Shown here piece after piece: positions 1 to 9,733 of a stretch of DNA of 33,526 bases. This stretch comes from Chloroflexota bacterium (GTDB taxonomy: Bacteria > Chloroflexota > Anaerolineae > Promineifilales > Promineifilaceae). Under the pieces are notes generated by a model that was not told the origin of the DNA, ran no database searches, and was given only the letters and a program-made list of their open reading frames with translations. The translations under genes were made by a program, and so were the position numbers. Numbering within the stretch: position 1 is the stretch's first letter; every line of letters starts with the position of its first letter. The stretch covers positions 1-33,526 of the forward strand of contig JAHDEB010000005.1 in the NCBI GenBank assembly GCA_020629055.1. Direction: 5' to 3'.

Positions 1-27
1 GCATTTTTGTTTTATAAGCAAAACTTT

Positions 28-155
28 TTGTGACTATACAGGTCTGGTTGGTTCCCCTCCTATGAGGAGGGGTTAGGGGAGGTGGCTTCCCCCTCACCCC
101 CAGCCCCTCTCCCAGTGGGAGAGGGGAGCAAACCGAGACACCTGTATAGTTACAA
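28..155. repeat. MITE-like hairpin repeat, copy 1
   Basis: A 128-base noncoding element is bounded by imperfect terminal inverted repeats. The left end contains GTGACTATACAGGT (30-43) and the right end contains ACCTGTATAGTTAC (140-153), which match in 13 of 14 positions as reverse complements. Inside are two perfect hairpins with 3-base loops: CCCCTCCT/AGGAGGGG (54-72) and CCCCTCTCCC/GGGAGAGGGG (104-126). The CCCCTCACCCCCAGCCCC-type core resembles dispersed intergenic repeats of many bacterial genomes (my recollection, not searched). No coding potential is seen. A second, longer copy lies in inverted orientation at 3396-3577. Confidence 0.8.
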
Positions 156-485
156 CTTTTTTTAATTTTTAAACTGGTGTTACGCGCTTTCTCATCAAAG
201 ACAAGAAAAGTCTTTGAAAATTAAGATACTCTTTCCAGAGATAATTTAGACTTTTCTTGTTTAGAGTACGTAACATAAATTATAAAGTTAAAGCCCTTTG
301 GTACGCTCAGTATCAGGTTGATCGTGTCGCTTTTTTAGTGCAATAAACCTGCCATACTCGAGAAGATCTGCATGCAAAAAATGCAAACGTCATTCTAAAT
401 AGAAAGATAGAAGTTAGTCATACGCTGTGTCAACGTTTCTATCTAAAAATAAGCCTCTTCTAATCTCTTTTGAAATCAAAACCCT
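156..485. other. Noncoding leader upstream of the P1 peptidase
   Basis: No gene is visible. The stretch contains a 13-base inverted repeat, ACAAGAAAAGTCT (201-213) and AGACTTTTCTTGT (248-260). The left arm can also fold on itself as AAAGAC/GTCTTT (197-215). A weak promoter-like TTGTTT (257-262) and TATAAA (281-286) are 18 bases apart. These could be regulatory for the downstream peptidase gene, but nothing shows it directly. Confidence 0.4.
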
Positions 486-1448
486 ATGAGTACAACCCAA
501 ACGTTCACTGCAAATATTAAAATCGGTCACGCGACCGACCATGAACACCATACCGGCTGTACCGTTTTTGTTTGCCCAGAAGATACTGTGGGGGGAGTAG
601 ATATTCGTGGTATGGCTCCGGGCAGCCGGGAGACCGCCTTACTAGATCCGGTTAAATCTGTAGCAGATGTAACCGCCGTATTGCTGACCGGCGGCAGTGC
701 ATTTGGGCTCGCAACGGCCGATGGTGTCATGCGCAATTTATCAAAACGTGATATCGGCCACTATACACCGATCATTAAGGTGCCCATCGTCCCGACCGCT
801 GTCGTATTTGATCTGTTTATGCACATGGGGCAGCATATGCCCGGACCAGAATATGGATCGCAAGCGGTTAACAACGCATTTGAAAACGCCGCCAACGGCA
901 AAGAAATAGAGCAAGGTTGTTATGGCGCGGGGGCAGGTGTAACGGTTGGTAAGTGGAAAGGGATCGCAAACATGATGAAGTCAGGCTTTGGCATCGCCTC
1001 TATGAAAGTGGGGGAAGCCGAGTTATTTGCGGCCGCCGTCGTCAATGCTGTAGGGGATGTGGTTAATCCAGATGGATCTGTTTTAGCAGGTGCGAGGAAC
1101 CGAGAAACTCAGGAATGGCTTGCAGAATCAGAGTCAATACGGGTTTTTTCTGAATTCCGGCCGAGCATCGAAAACACCACGCTTGTCGTTATCGGCACAA
1201 CGGCAAAACTAGACAAAGCAGGGGCAACCCGTTTGGCCCAACGGGGGCATGATGGCATGTCGATCGCCATTCGCCCCGTCCATACCATGCATGATGGGGA
1301 TACAGTTTTCGCTTTATCAACGGGTGATGTCACCAGCGTGCCTTTTGATTCATTGGCAAACGCGGCGGTTCATTGCGTTGGGGAAGCGATACGCAATGGT
1401 GTTCGACATGCACAGACAACCCTCGGCATTCCCGCGCTTAACGGCTAG
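486..1448 (+). CDS. P1 family peptidase (DmpA/NylC-like Ntn hydrolase)
   Basis: The 320-residue protein belongs to the P1 (S58/DmpA) family of self-cleaving N-terminal nucleophile hydrolases, which includes aminopeptidases, D-esterases and the nylon-oligomer hydrolase NylC. The family features are an N-terminal half with a GG-rich segment (LLTGGSAFGLATADGV, about residues 66-81), a glycine-rich stretch (YGAGAGVTVGKW, 146-157), and the Asn-Thr-Thr junction at 230-232. In the family, autocleavage exposes the Ser or Thr nucleophile, here presumably Thr231. No signal peptide is visible, so it is probably cytoplasmic. The ATG start is not preceded by a clear Shine-Dalgarno sequence. It converges on the DinB gene with a 44-base gap. 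Family assignment is firm; substrate (amide, beta-peptide or small-peptide ester) cannot be told. Confidence 0.87.
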   Translation: MSTTQTFTANIKIGHATDHEHHTGCTVFVCPEDTVGGVDIRGMAPGSRETALLDPVKSVADVTAVLLTGGSAFGLATADGVMRNLSKRDIGHYTPIIKVPIVPTAVVFDLFMHMGQHMPGPEYGSQAVNNAFENAANGKEIEQGCYGAGAGVTVGKWKGIANMMKSGFGIASMKVGEAELFAAAVVNAVGDVVNPDGSVLAGARNRETQEWLAESESIRVFSEFRPSIENTTLVVIGTTAKLDKAGATRLAQRGHDGMSIAIRPVHTMHDGDTVFALSTGDVTSVPFDSLANAAVHCVGEAIRNGVRHAQTTLGIPALNG

Positions 1449-1496
1449 TGTTTTATCAAAGCAATATGATTGGGTTGAAATTAAACAAAGCACTAG
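1445..1496. terminator. Possible hairpin between convergent genes
   Basis: CTAGTGTTTT (1445-1454) pairs with AAAGCACTAG (1487-1496) in 9 of 10 positions around a 32-base loop. The arms overlap the stop codons of both convergent genes. There is no strong U-tract, so termination is only a possibility. Confidence 0.25.
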
Positions 1497-1984
1497 GGAC
1501 TAGTTTTCTTCTCTGCGATAATTCGCGTCATTTGTTCCATATGGACGTTATCGTGCAAACCAACCTGCATCAGGGAATCTAACATCACAAATGAATCTCG
1601 TTCGGGATGCTTCCCTTCATGGTCCCACTGCTCCCCTTCTAACCCATCGAAAAATTGTGCGAATTTCTCACGATGAGTTTTTAGGCTCTCGTATACCTCA
1701 AACACATTTTGCTCATTGTATTTGAAGTCGATGGCCAATTGCTCATGATCGTAAGCGGGCAAAATCGGATTCTCTAAAGCGACCATCATTTCGGCTCGGC
1801 CGTAAAAAAATACGTCAAAGTCCCTCAGATGGCACATCACTTCGGTCACCGTCCAGCCATCCCCACTATCTCGCCAAGTTTTAGCCTCTTCGAGCGTTAG
1901 CGGTTGAATAATATTGCCTAAGGTTTGAATCGATTTGCGCATCAGCCCGATGTGACGATTCCGAATTGTTTCGATTGAAGTCAT
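1493..1984 (-). CDS. DinB family protein
   Basis: A 163-residue soluble protein with the four-helix DinB/YfiT-like layout. An early helix ends in EVMCHLRDFD, which supplies a candidate metal-ligand histidine, and a late helix carries GLHDNVHMEQM with two more. DinB-type proteins bind a divalent metal through such histidines and mostly act as thiol-dependent transferases or remain uncharacterised. The segment TWRDSGDGWTVTEVMCHL is typical of the DinB_2 subgroup. An AGAAGGA-like Shine-Dalgarno sequence lies immediately upstream of the ATG, with short spacing. The gene lies downstream of enolase on the same strand but is separated from it by a strong terminator, so it is probably transcribed on its own. 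Substrate is unknown. Confidence 0.75.
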   Translation of the reverse strand: MTSIETIRNRHIGLMRKSIQTLGNIIQPLTLEEAKTWRDSGDGWTVTEVMCHLRDFDVFFYGRAEMMVALENPILPAYDHEQLAIDFKYNEQNVFEVYESLKTHREKFAQFFDGLEGEQWDHEGKHPERDSFVMLDSLMQVGLHDNVHMEQMTRIIAEKKTSP

Positions 1985-2010
1985 AAATCCTTCTTATTAT
2001 TTCCAGAAAG

Positions 2011-2052
2011 AAACAAGCCCTTTTAGCCAGTAACGGCCAAAAGGGCTTGTTT
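2011..2052 (-). terminator. Rho-independent terminator of eno
   Basis: AAACAAGCCCTTTT (2011-2024) and AAAAGGGCTTGTTT (2039-2052) form a perfect 14-base-pair stem, and an inner GCC/GGC pairing shortens the loop. Read on the minus strand it lies 15 bases past the enolase stop and ends in a T-rich run. Confidence 0.88.
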
Positions 2053-2066
2053 ACTAATTGAATCAG

Positions 2067-3577
<1,511 letters not shown>

Positions 3578-3970
3578 ATTTATTAAAAACGAGCACCTTA
3601 AATCATGTTGACTTGAAAAATAGGTAAATAGGGAATTAAAGAGGGGGATGGAGGGTAATATTTAAAGAAGTTTACCAAAGGCAAACTTTAGACCATTATA
3701 ATTACCTAGCTGAAAATAATCGAGAAGTCTTTCATTCTAAATCAATGAAACCAGACCCTTAGCAAGCTTTTCTACACTTGTTTTTTGGTTGAAATAGCAA
3801 ATCAAGAGAACGTAAAAAGTTTTACCCAACTCTGGTCATTGGTACTATTGTCTTAGTAGGACATAGATTTTCGGCCGAATAAATTCCTACTCTAGAGTAA
3901 AATAGGGCGAAATGATACTATTCTACTCAATGACGACCCGATCAAAGACGACTCAAAATCGGAGGCACAC
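3578..3970. other. AT-rich noncoding region upstream of the first kinase
   Basis: No open frame, RNA gene or convincing promoter pair is visible. It ends in GGAGG (3961-3965), the ribosome site of the kinase gene. It probably carries the divergent promoters of eno and the kinase. Confidence 0.4.
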
Positions 3971-6058
3971 GTGGCAACTGGCTTAATAGACAACATTCAA
4001 ACGTCTCATGACCTATGGATTCATATGTCGAATCACCTCTCTGGTGTTTTAGACACCCACGGTGTTTGTGGTGAAATCGCCAAATATCTTTCAGAATTTA
4101 TCGGTCGGCCGACGATGACCGGTCTAAAAGAGATCAATGGGACAAAATACTACGATGTCTGGTTTTGTGACGAATTGGGAGAGACGAGCCAACAAAGATG
4201 GGCCGAAGATTTAGAAATCATTGAAAACCTACTAGAAGATTACGAAATAAAGTTTCTCAACAAAGCTGATATCTCCCCGAAAAACAGCAAAGTCTATCAC
4301 ATGGTCGAAGAAACATTGCTGGTTATCCCACTGCAATGGCCAAAGATCGGGAATATGATCATTCCCCAAGGCATATTGCTGGTTGCAGATGCACACAACA
4401 CCCTTTTAGCTGACTTAGAGATGGTGGGTCATTTAGCCGTCATGATGACCACATGGATCGAACGGGCCGTTTTACGGTATCAGCACGATCGCCAAGCGAT
4501 TGAATTTGCGATTACGTCTGACATCAGCCAACGTCTCAATTCAACGCTTGAACTCCAGGCGATCTTTGCCCAAATTTCTGACAATATCAAACGGATGCTG
4601 GATGTTGAATCCCTCTCCTTAGGGCTTATCAACCAAACCACCCGCCGGATTGAATTTATTCCACAATTAATGGGGACGATATTTTTAGAAATCCCCCGTA
4701 TCGAGCTTGAGCCAGGGACAGGGATTGCTGGTTGGGTCGCAGACAATCGTCAACCCGCCATTATTAACGATGTCTACAATGACCCTCGATTTTCCAAGAA
4801 CTCAGACAAAACATCTGGCTTTCATACCCAATCGATGATTTGTGTCCCCCTTCAACAACAAGACAAGGTGATCGGGGTAATGCAGGCGATCAACAAAAGA
4901 AATGGGGAATTTGGAAATCATGACAAAAATTTACTAGAAGCGATCAGCGGCCCGTTATCGGCCGCAATTGTCAATGCGAATCTGCATGAAAATGTTGTTT
5001 CTGAAAAGCGCCGTATCGAAGCGATGTTCCAAAGTATGTCTGAGGGACTCTTAACGATCGGATCGGACCACAGCATCACACAAGCAAATGACTCTCTTCA
5101 AACGCTTCTTTCGCTTGAAAACGATGAAGTCGTGGGTAGCAATGTCACCAAAGTTATTCGGTTAAAAGACCAAGATATTTTGCTCTTCATGGCAGAGGTC
5201 TCAACCTACCGGCCGTCGAACGAGCTGGCAGACTACCCCCAACTGCTTTGTGACATCCAAGTGGGCAATGTGTACAAACCGGTCATGATCAGTGGGGCAC
5301 CCGTTCGTGAAGATGATGGTGCATTGAATGAAATTGTTTTGGTCATTAGTGACTTAACAGACATTCGAGAAGTTGAGCGCATGCGAGATAACTTCTTCCA
5401 CACCATTATTCATGAATTGCGCACACCACTCGCCACAATCCTGTTGTATGCGCGCATGTTGATTAAAGGGAATTTGAACGACGAGGAAAAGACTCAACGC
5501 TTCTTAAAAAATATTGAAACAGAGAGCGATCGATTACAAGCGATGGTCCGCCAGATGTTGCAGCATGCAAAACTCGAGTCGAGCGAGTTCAAACGATCTG
5601 AAGCACCGATTGACATCAATGGAGTCTTTGACGAAATCTTGCCAGCGATGCGTGATCGTGCCAGCGACAAAGGTGTCAAGCTGATTGATGATATCGATAA
5701 AGCGCTGCCTAAAGTTTCAGGTGACCGGGATACCCTGTATATGATCATCAAAAATCTCATCGACAATGCTGTAAAGTACACGCTCGAGGGAGAAATCAAT
5801 GTCAAAGCCAAGGTCAAGAAAAGCAAGCTGCATATTGAAGTAGCGGATGATGGGATCGGTATCCCCAAACAGGCGTTGCCTCAAATGTTCGGCCGCTTTT
5901 TCCGAGCACAGACGGCTGTCGAGAAGGGAATTGCAGGAACAGGGCTTGGCTTAAACATGGTTAAAGAAGGAGTCGAAAAACATGGTGGCACCATTCGCGT
6001 AAAGAGTGTTGAAGGGAAAGGAACCACCTTCTTTGTCGAGCTACCTGTTTCAGAATAA
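3971..6058 (+). CDS. Soluble sensor histidine kinase (GAF-GAF-PAS-HisKA-HATPase)
   Basis: A 695-residue kinase with no membrane segment, so it probably senses a cytoplasmic signal. Residues 1-175 look like a degenerate GAF-type domain. Residues about 178-343 are a clear GAF domain (ISQRLNSTLELQAIF to NLHENV, with PGTGIAGWVADNRQP and DKVIGVMQAINKR). Residues about 347-470 are a PAS domain. The HisKA box IIHELRTPLATILLYARML places the phospho-accepting histidine at 481. The ATPase domain has the N box NLIDNAVKYT (595-604), the G1 box DDGIGIP, and GTGLGLNMVKEG. The start is GTG, chosen because GGAGG lies 5 bases upstream. The cysteine desulfurase gene begins 32 bases after the stop, so the two may be co-transcribed. 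No partner regulator lies immediately next to it; the receiver protein at 9320-9703 is a candidate. Confidence 0.9.
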   Translation: MATGLIDNIQTSHDLWIHMSNHLSGVLDTHGVCGEIAKYLSEFIGRPTMTGLKEINGTKYYDVWFCDELGETSQQRWAEDLEIIENLLEDYEIKFLNKADISPKNSKVYHMVEETLLVIPLQWPKIGNMIIPQGILLVADAHNTLLADLEMVGHLAVMMTTWIERAVLRYQHDRQAIEFAITSDISQRLNSTLELQAIFAQISDNIKRMLDVESLSLGLINQTTRRIEFIPQLMGTIFLEIPRIELEPGTGIAGWVADNRQPAIINDVYNDPRFSKNSDKTSGFHTQSMICVPLQQQDKVIGVMQAINKRNGEFGNHDKNLLEAISGPLSAAIVNANLHENVVSEKRRIEAMFQSMSEGLLTIGSDHSITQANDSLQTLLSLENDEVVGSNVTKVIRLKDQDILLFMAEVSTYRPSNELADYPQLLCDIQVGNVYKPVMISGAPVREDDGALNEIVLVISDLTDIREVERMRDNFFHTIIHELRTPLATILLYARMLIKGNLNDEEKTQRFLKNIETESDRLQAMVRQMLQHAKLESSEFKRSEAPIDINGVFDEILPAMRDRASDKGVKLIDDIDKALPKVSGDRDTLYMIIKNLIDNAVKYTLEGEINVKAKVKKSKLHIEVADDGIGIPKQALPQMFGRFFRAQTAVEKGIAGTGLGLNMVKEGVEKHGGTIRVKSVEGKGTTFFVELPVSE

Positions 6059-6090
6059 ACAAATAGCCGGTTGCGGAAAAAAGGATTTTT

Positions 6091-7275
6091 ATGCAGAACG
6101 ACCAATTAATCTATATGGATTACAGTGCAACGACTCCCGTTGATGACAGGGTCATCGAGGCGATGTTGCCTTATTGGAAAGAAGGTTGGGGCAACCCATC
6201 TTCTTCACACCAGTTTGGGCAAACAGCCAAGATGGGATTAGAAAATGCCCGTCGCACAATCGCCAATCTATTGGGTGCAAGTCCGGCCGAAATTGTTTTT
6301 ACAGGGTCGGGCTCTGAGGCGGATAATTTAGCCCTACGTGGGGTCATGCGGGCGGCGGGGCAAAGCGGCCGCGGCAATCACCTCATCATAAGCGCCATTG
6401 AACACGAAGCGATCCATAAAACAGCACTCCAATTAGCCGATCAACCTGAATACGAACTCACGATATTGCCCGTCGATGAGTTTGGACTTGTTGATCCACA
6501 AAAACTAAAACAAGCAATCCGGCCTGAAACCGTCTTGGTTTCGATCATGGCCGCCAATAACGAAATTGGAACCCAGCAACCTTTTATCGAACTGGGTCAA
6601 ATTTGCAAAGAGCAAAACGTTCTTTTCCATACCGATGCGGTTCAAGCAGCTCAATACATCGATTGGAATTTAGACGAAATGCCGATCGACTTACTTTCTT
6701 TGGCACCCCACAAATTTTATGGTCCCAAAGGGGTTGGCATTTTATACATTCGAAACGGAACCCCGATTGTTTCTACAATGACCGGTGGTGGGCAAGAAAA
6801 TGGGCAACGAGCAGGCACATCAAATGTTCCATTTGCGGTTGGTGCAGCCAAAGCGCTCGAGTTAGTTTCTACCGAACGCGAAGCGAGCAATCTCAAATTA
6901 ATTAATCTGCGCGACAAGCTCATTCGCGGAATTTTAGATTCTTTTTCGGCCGATGAGGTTCGCTTGACCGGTCACCCAGAACGCCGTTTACCCCATCATG
7001 CCAGCTTTGCATTTCGTAATCTCCCTGGCGGGGATTTGGTCATGCATTTAGACCTTTTGGGTATCGCGAGTAGCAGTGGCTCCGCATGCTCGAGTGGCAA
7101 TCCGATCCCATCACCTGTTTTACAAGCGGTTGGCCTCGACGCAACTTGGAATGCAGGCGGCATGCGCTTTACACTGGGCAAACACAGTACGGCTAGCGAT
7201 GTTGATTACTTAATTGATCAACTGCCGGCCGCCATTGAGTCCTTAAAACAATTTTCAACGATCGTCTATGGGTAA
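6091..7275 (+). CDS. Cysteine desulfurase (IscS/NifS type)
   Basis: A 394-residue PLP enzyme that removes sulfur from cysteine to give alanine and a protein-bound persulfide for Fe-S clusters or tRNA thiolation. Group I features are present: MDYSATTPVD at the N terminus, TGSGSEADNLA (PLP phosphate contact), SAIEHEAI, HTDAVQAAQ, the PLP lysine in LAPHKFYGPKG (Lys208), GGGQENGQRAGT, and the loop SSGSACSSG with the sulfur-carrying cysteine at 333. The MnmA gene lies 2.5 kb downstream on the same strand, so tRNA 2-thiouridine supply is the likely role. In many genomes these two genes are direct neighbours, but here two signalling genes lie between them. No iscU or other cluster-assembly gene is visible in the window. 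The exact subfamily is left open. Confidence 0.94.
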   Translation: MQNDQLIYMDYSATTPVDDRVIEAMLPYWKEGWGNPSSSHQFGQTAKMGLENARRTIANLLGASPAEIVFTGSGSEADNLALRGVMRAAGQSGRGNHLIISAIEHEAIHKTALQLADQPEYELTILPVDEFGLVDPQKLKQAIRPETVLVSIMAANNEIGTQQPFIELGQICKEQNVLFHTDAVQAAQYIDWNLDEMPIDLLSLAPHKFYGPKGVGILYIRNGTPIVSTMTGGGQENGQRAGTSNVPFAVGAAKALELVSTEREASNLKLINLRDKLIRGILDSFSADEVRLTGHPERRLPHHASFAFRNLPGGDLVMHLDLLGIASSSGSACSSGNPIPSPVLQAVGLDATWNAGGMRFTLGKHSTASDVDYLIDQLPAAIESLKQFSTIVYG

Positions 7276-7478
7276 CCAGACAGGTCTTATATCGATCATC
7301 GCAAGCTGTGTAAAAAGCAGCCCGTAAACCATTCTTAACCGACTATACGTCGCAGTTTTTCAAAGATTTAACTTAATCATCAACCAATACCTGAAAATTT
7401 TTCTAACCCCTTCAAGACGAGAAAAATCGTGCTCCTCGAATACCCCTCGTCACCACGCAGCTTCCCATTTGTTCTGGG

Positions 7479-9224
7479 TTGGTTATTAAATCTTCAGACC
7501 TTAGGGATATTAACTTGTCTTCCATTGATATAATATTAAATCAACTCGGTCTAGATAGAGAATCTGCCCCATCTCAAAATGAATGGGAGCAGCTATTAGA
7601 CAATCTCGACAAAGAGCTCGACAAAAAAGATGATTTAATCGCAGAGTCTGAAGCATTAAAATTGGCAGCTACCGATGCTAACCAAGCCAAAAGTATGTAT
7701 TTAGCCAATATGAGCCATGAATTACGTACACCCTTGGCTGCAATTATCGGTTACGGGGAGTTGCTCTATGACCAAGCAGAAGTCTTGGGCGTCACTCAAA
7801 ACTTAGGGCAATATTTAAACAAGATCGGAGTTTCTGCCAATCACCTGCTATCCCTCATTAACGACATTCTTGACTTATCTAAAATCGAGGCTGGCAAAAT
7901 AGAGCTTAACGAAGAGACATTTACGATTCAGTCGTTGATTGAGGAAACATTGGTGACGATGACCCCAGTCATCGAAAAAAATAACAATCGCTTAAAAGTA
8001 GAGTCTCACAGCGACGGTCCCTTAGGGTTTATGCACACAGACCCGGTTCGCCTGCGCCAAATCCTAATAAATATTCTTTCAAACGCAGCAAAGTTCACCC
8101 ACAATGGGGATATCAACTTAAAAGTCCAGCGCAAACGGATTTCGGTTCAACCCCCAGTTGCCATGAAAAATATGGTAGGTTGGATGACGTTTATTATTTC
8201 TGATAATGGCATCGGGATGTCTCAAGCAGAGCTAAATCAACTCTTCCAGCCATTTCAGCAAGCCTCCGGAGATACTGCGACCCATTTTGGTGGAACCGGA
8301 TTGGGATTGGCAATTAGCCAACATTTTTGCCAGCTAATGGGAGGGCATATCGAGGTTCATAGCGAAAAAGACGTTGGAACCACGTTTATCATCGAAATCC
8401 CGATTATCGAAAGTGATATAGAAACCCCAACTGATTCAAGCATCTATCGCCTTAAACAAATTCAGGCAGAAGATGGTCAAGGGACGATTTTAATCATTGA
8501 TGATGATCAAATGACTCGCAACATTATCGCTCACTATTTAATGCAGGCCGGCATGAATGTCGAGCTGGTTTCAAACGGCCAAGAAGGTCTGAAACTCGCA
8601 AAAAAGATAAAACCCCAAGCGATTATTTTAGACATCTTTATGCCCTCCATGGACGGGTGGCAAGTATTACAAGCGTTAAAAGAAGATCCAGATCTGGCAG
8701 AAATTCCTGTCATTCTAGCAACCGTCGATGATTTGAAACAACGCGGTTTTGCTTTGGGTGCATCTGACTATCTGCAAAAACCAATTAAACGAGAAACCTT
8801 ATTAAAAACAATCAAAAAATATAGCCCCACAACCGGGCCACTCGATATTTTAGTCGTTGAAGACAATGACCAAATGCGAGATACAATTAAGGCTTTAATT
8901 GATGTTGGCAATTTGGAAGTTCGTGAGGCACCCAATGGGCGTGAAGCACTCAGCCTGATTGCCTATTCAGTTCCCGACTTAATCCTGCTAGACTTAATGA
9001 TGCCGGAGATGAACGGTTTTGAGCTGATCGAGCAGCTGAAATCAAACCCTCTCTGGAAAGAAATTCCGATCATCGTAATTTCCGCCATTGATCTTTCAAG
9101 CGAAGATCGTCAAAAGCTCAGCGGCGCTGTCCGGAAATTTATTCGGAAAACGAAAATAAATAGACAACAACTCCTCGATTTAATTTTTAATTTTGTACAG
9201 CAAGAAGTAACTGTCGTATATTAA
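7479..9224 (+). CDS. Hybrid histidine kinase with two receiver domains
   Basis: A 581-residue soluble protein. A short helical N terminus (about residues 1-75) lacks any recognisable sensor domain. The HisKA box MSHELRTPLAAIIGYGELL carries the phospho-histidine at 80. The ATPase domain has NILSNAAKFT, SDNGIGMS and GGTGLGLAISQ. Two receivers follow: the first starts at ILIIDDDQMTR with phospho-aspartate 385 (ILDIFMPSMDGW), and the second starts at ILVVEDNDQMRD with Asp505 (LLDLMMPEMNGF). There is no DNA-binding or enzymatic output domain, so signal must pass to another protein, plausibly the receiver encoded 95 bases downstream. The start is uncertain: the first usable codon is TTG at 7479 and no good ribosome site is seen. 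The gene contains no CGGCCG site, unlike most of its neighbours. Confidence 0.9.
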   Translation: MVIKSSDLRDINLSSIDIILNQLGLDRESAPSQNEWEQLLDNLDKELDKKDDLIAESEALKLAATDANQAKSMYLANMSHELRTPLAAIIGYGELLYDQAEVLGVTQNLGQYLNKIGVSANHLLSLINDILDLSKIEAGKIELNEETFTIQSLIEETLVTMTPVIEKNNNRLKVESHSDGPLGFMHTDPVRLRQILINILSNAAKFTHNGDINLKVQRKRISVQPPVAMKNMVGWMTFIISDNGIGMSQAELNQLFQPFQQASGDTATHFGGTGLGLAISQHFCQLMGGHIEVHSEKDVGTTFIIEIPIIESDIETPTDSSIYRLKQIQAEDGQGTILIIDDDQMTRNIIAHYLMQAGMNVELVSNGQEGLKLAKKIKPQAIILDIFMPSMDGWQVLQALKEDPDLAEIPVILATVDDLKQRGFALGASDYLQKPIKRETLLKTIKKYSPTTGPLDILVVEDNDQMRDTIKALIDVGNLEVREAPNGREALSLIAYSVPDLILLDLMMPEMNGFELIEQLKSNPLWKEIPIIVISAIDLSSEDRQKLSGAVRKFIRKTKINRQQLLDLIFNFVQQEVTVVY

Positions 9225-9319
9225 ATATCGTGTTATCGAAGGACATGAGTCGATCAATAAAGCCCGTCTTTAAATCGCAGTCAAGTCTCTTTCTGACGCT
9301 AGCATCAATTTATAGGAAC

Positions 9320-9703
9320 ATGACAGAAAAAATATTACTTGTTGAAGACAATGACATGTTACAAGAAATCCTCAGTGCTCGTTTAAGCATGAAAGGGTTT
9401 GATGTTCAGATCGCTTCAAATGGGTTAGAAGCGGTTGAATTCGCTGAAAGTTTTCGCCCCGATGTCATTCTAATGGATATGAGCTTGCCATTCCTGAGCG
9501 GCTGGGAAGCCACAATTGAGATTCGTTCGAAAATTGCGACAGCCAATATCCCTATAATTGCGTTAACGGCCCATGCGATGATCACAGACCGGGAAAAAGG
9601 GCTCGATGCAGGCTGTAATTTATATATGACCAAACCTGTCGATTTCGCCAAATTACTTACCCATATTCACGATCTAATTACTGAAAGAAAAATCGAAAAA
9701 TAG
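9320..9703 (+). CDS. Single-domain response regulator (CheY-like)
   Basis: A 127-residue stand-alone receiver. The acidic pocket is in LLVEDNDML, the phosphorylated aspartate is residue 53 in VILMDMSLPFLSGWE, the switch threonine is in IALTAHAM, and the lysine is in YMTKPVD. There is no output domain, so it probably acts by protein contact or as a phospho-relay intermediate. The ATG at 9320 is preferred over an in-frame TTG-class start at 9230 because AGGA lies just upstream and the protein then begins directly with the receiver fold (MTEKILLVEDND). Its nearest upstream gene is the hybrid kinase, and the MnmA gene starts 30 bases after its stop. It has no CGGCCG site. Confidence 0.9.
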   Translation: MTEKILLVEDNDMLQEILSARLSMKGFDVQIASNGLEAVEFAESFRPDVILMDMSLPFLSGWEATIEIRSKIATANIPIIALTAHAMITDREKGLDAGCNLYMTKPVDFAKLLTHIHDLITERKIEK

Positions 9704-9733
9704 TCTAAAACCTGCTAAACTTCTGAGCCTATC

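Noticed and set aside
28-155. Possible CRISPR or phage attachment site in the repeats
   Set aside because: There are only two copies in the window, in opposite orientations and far apart, with no spacer pattern and no cas or integrase gene.
9230-9319. 30-codon N-terminal extension of the response regulator
   Set aside because: The ATG at 9320 has a ribosome site and starts the receiver fold directly; the extension has no family support.
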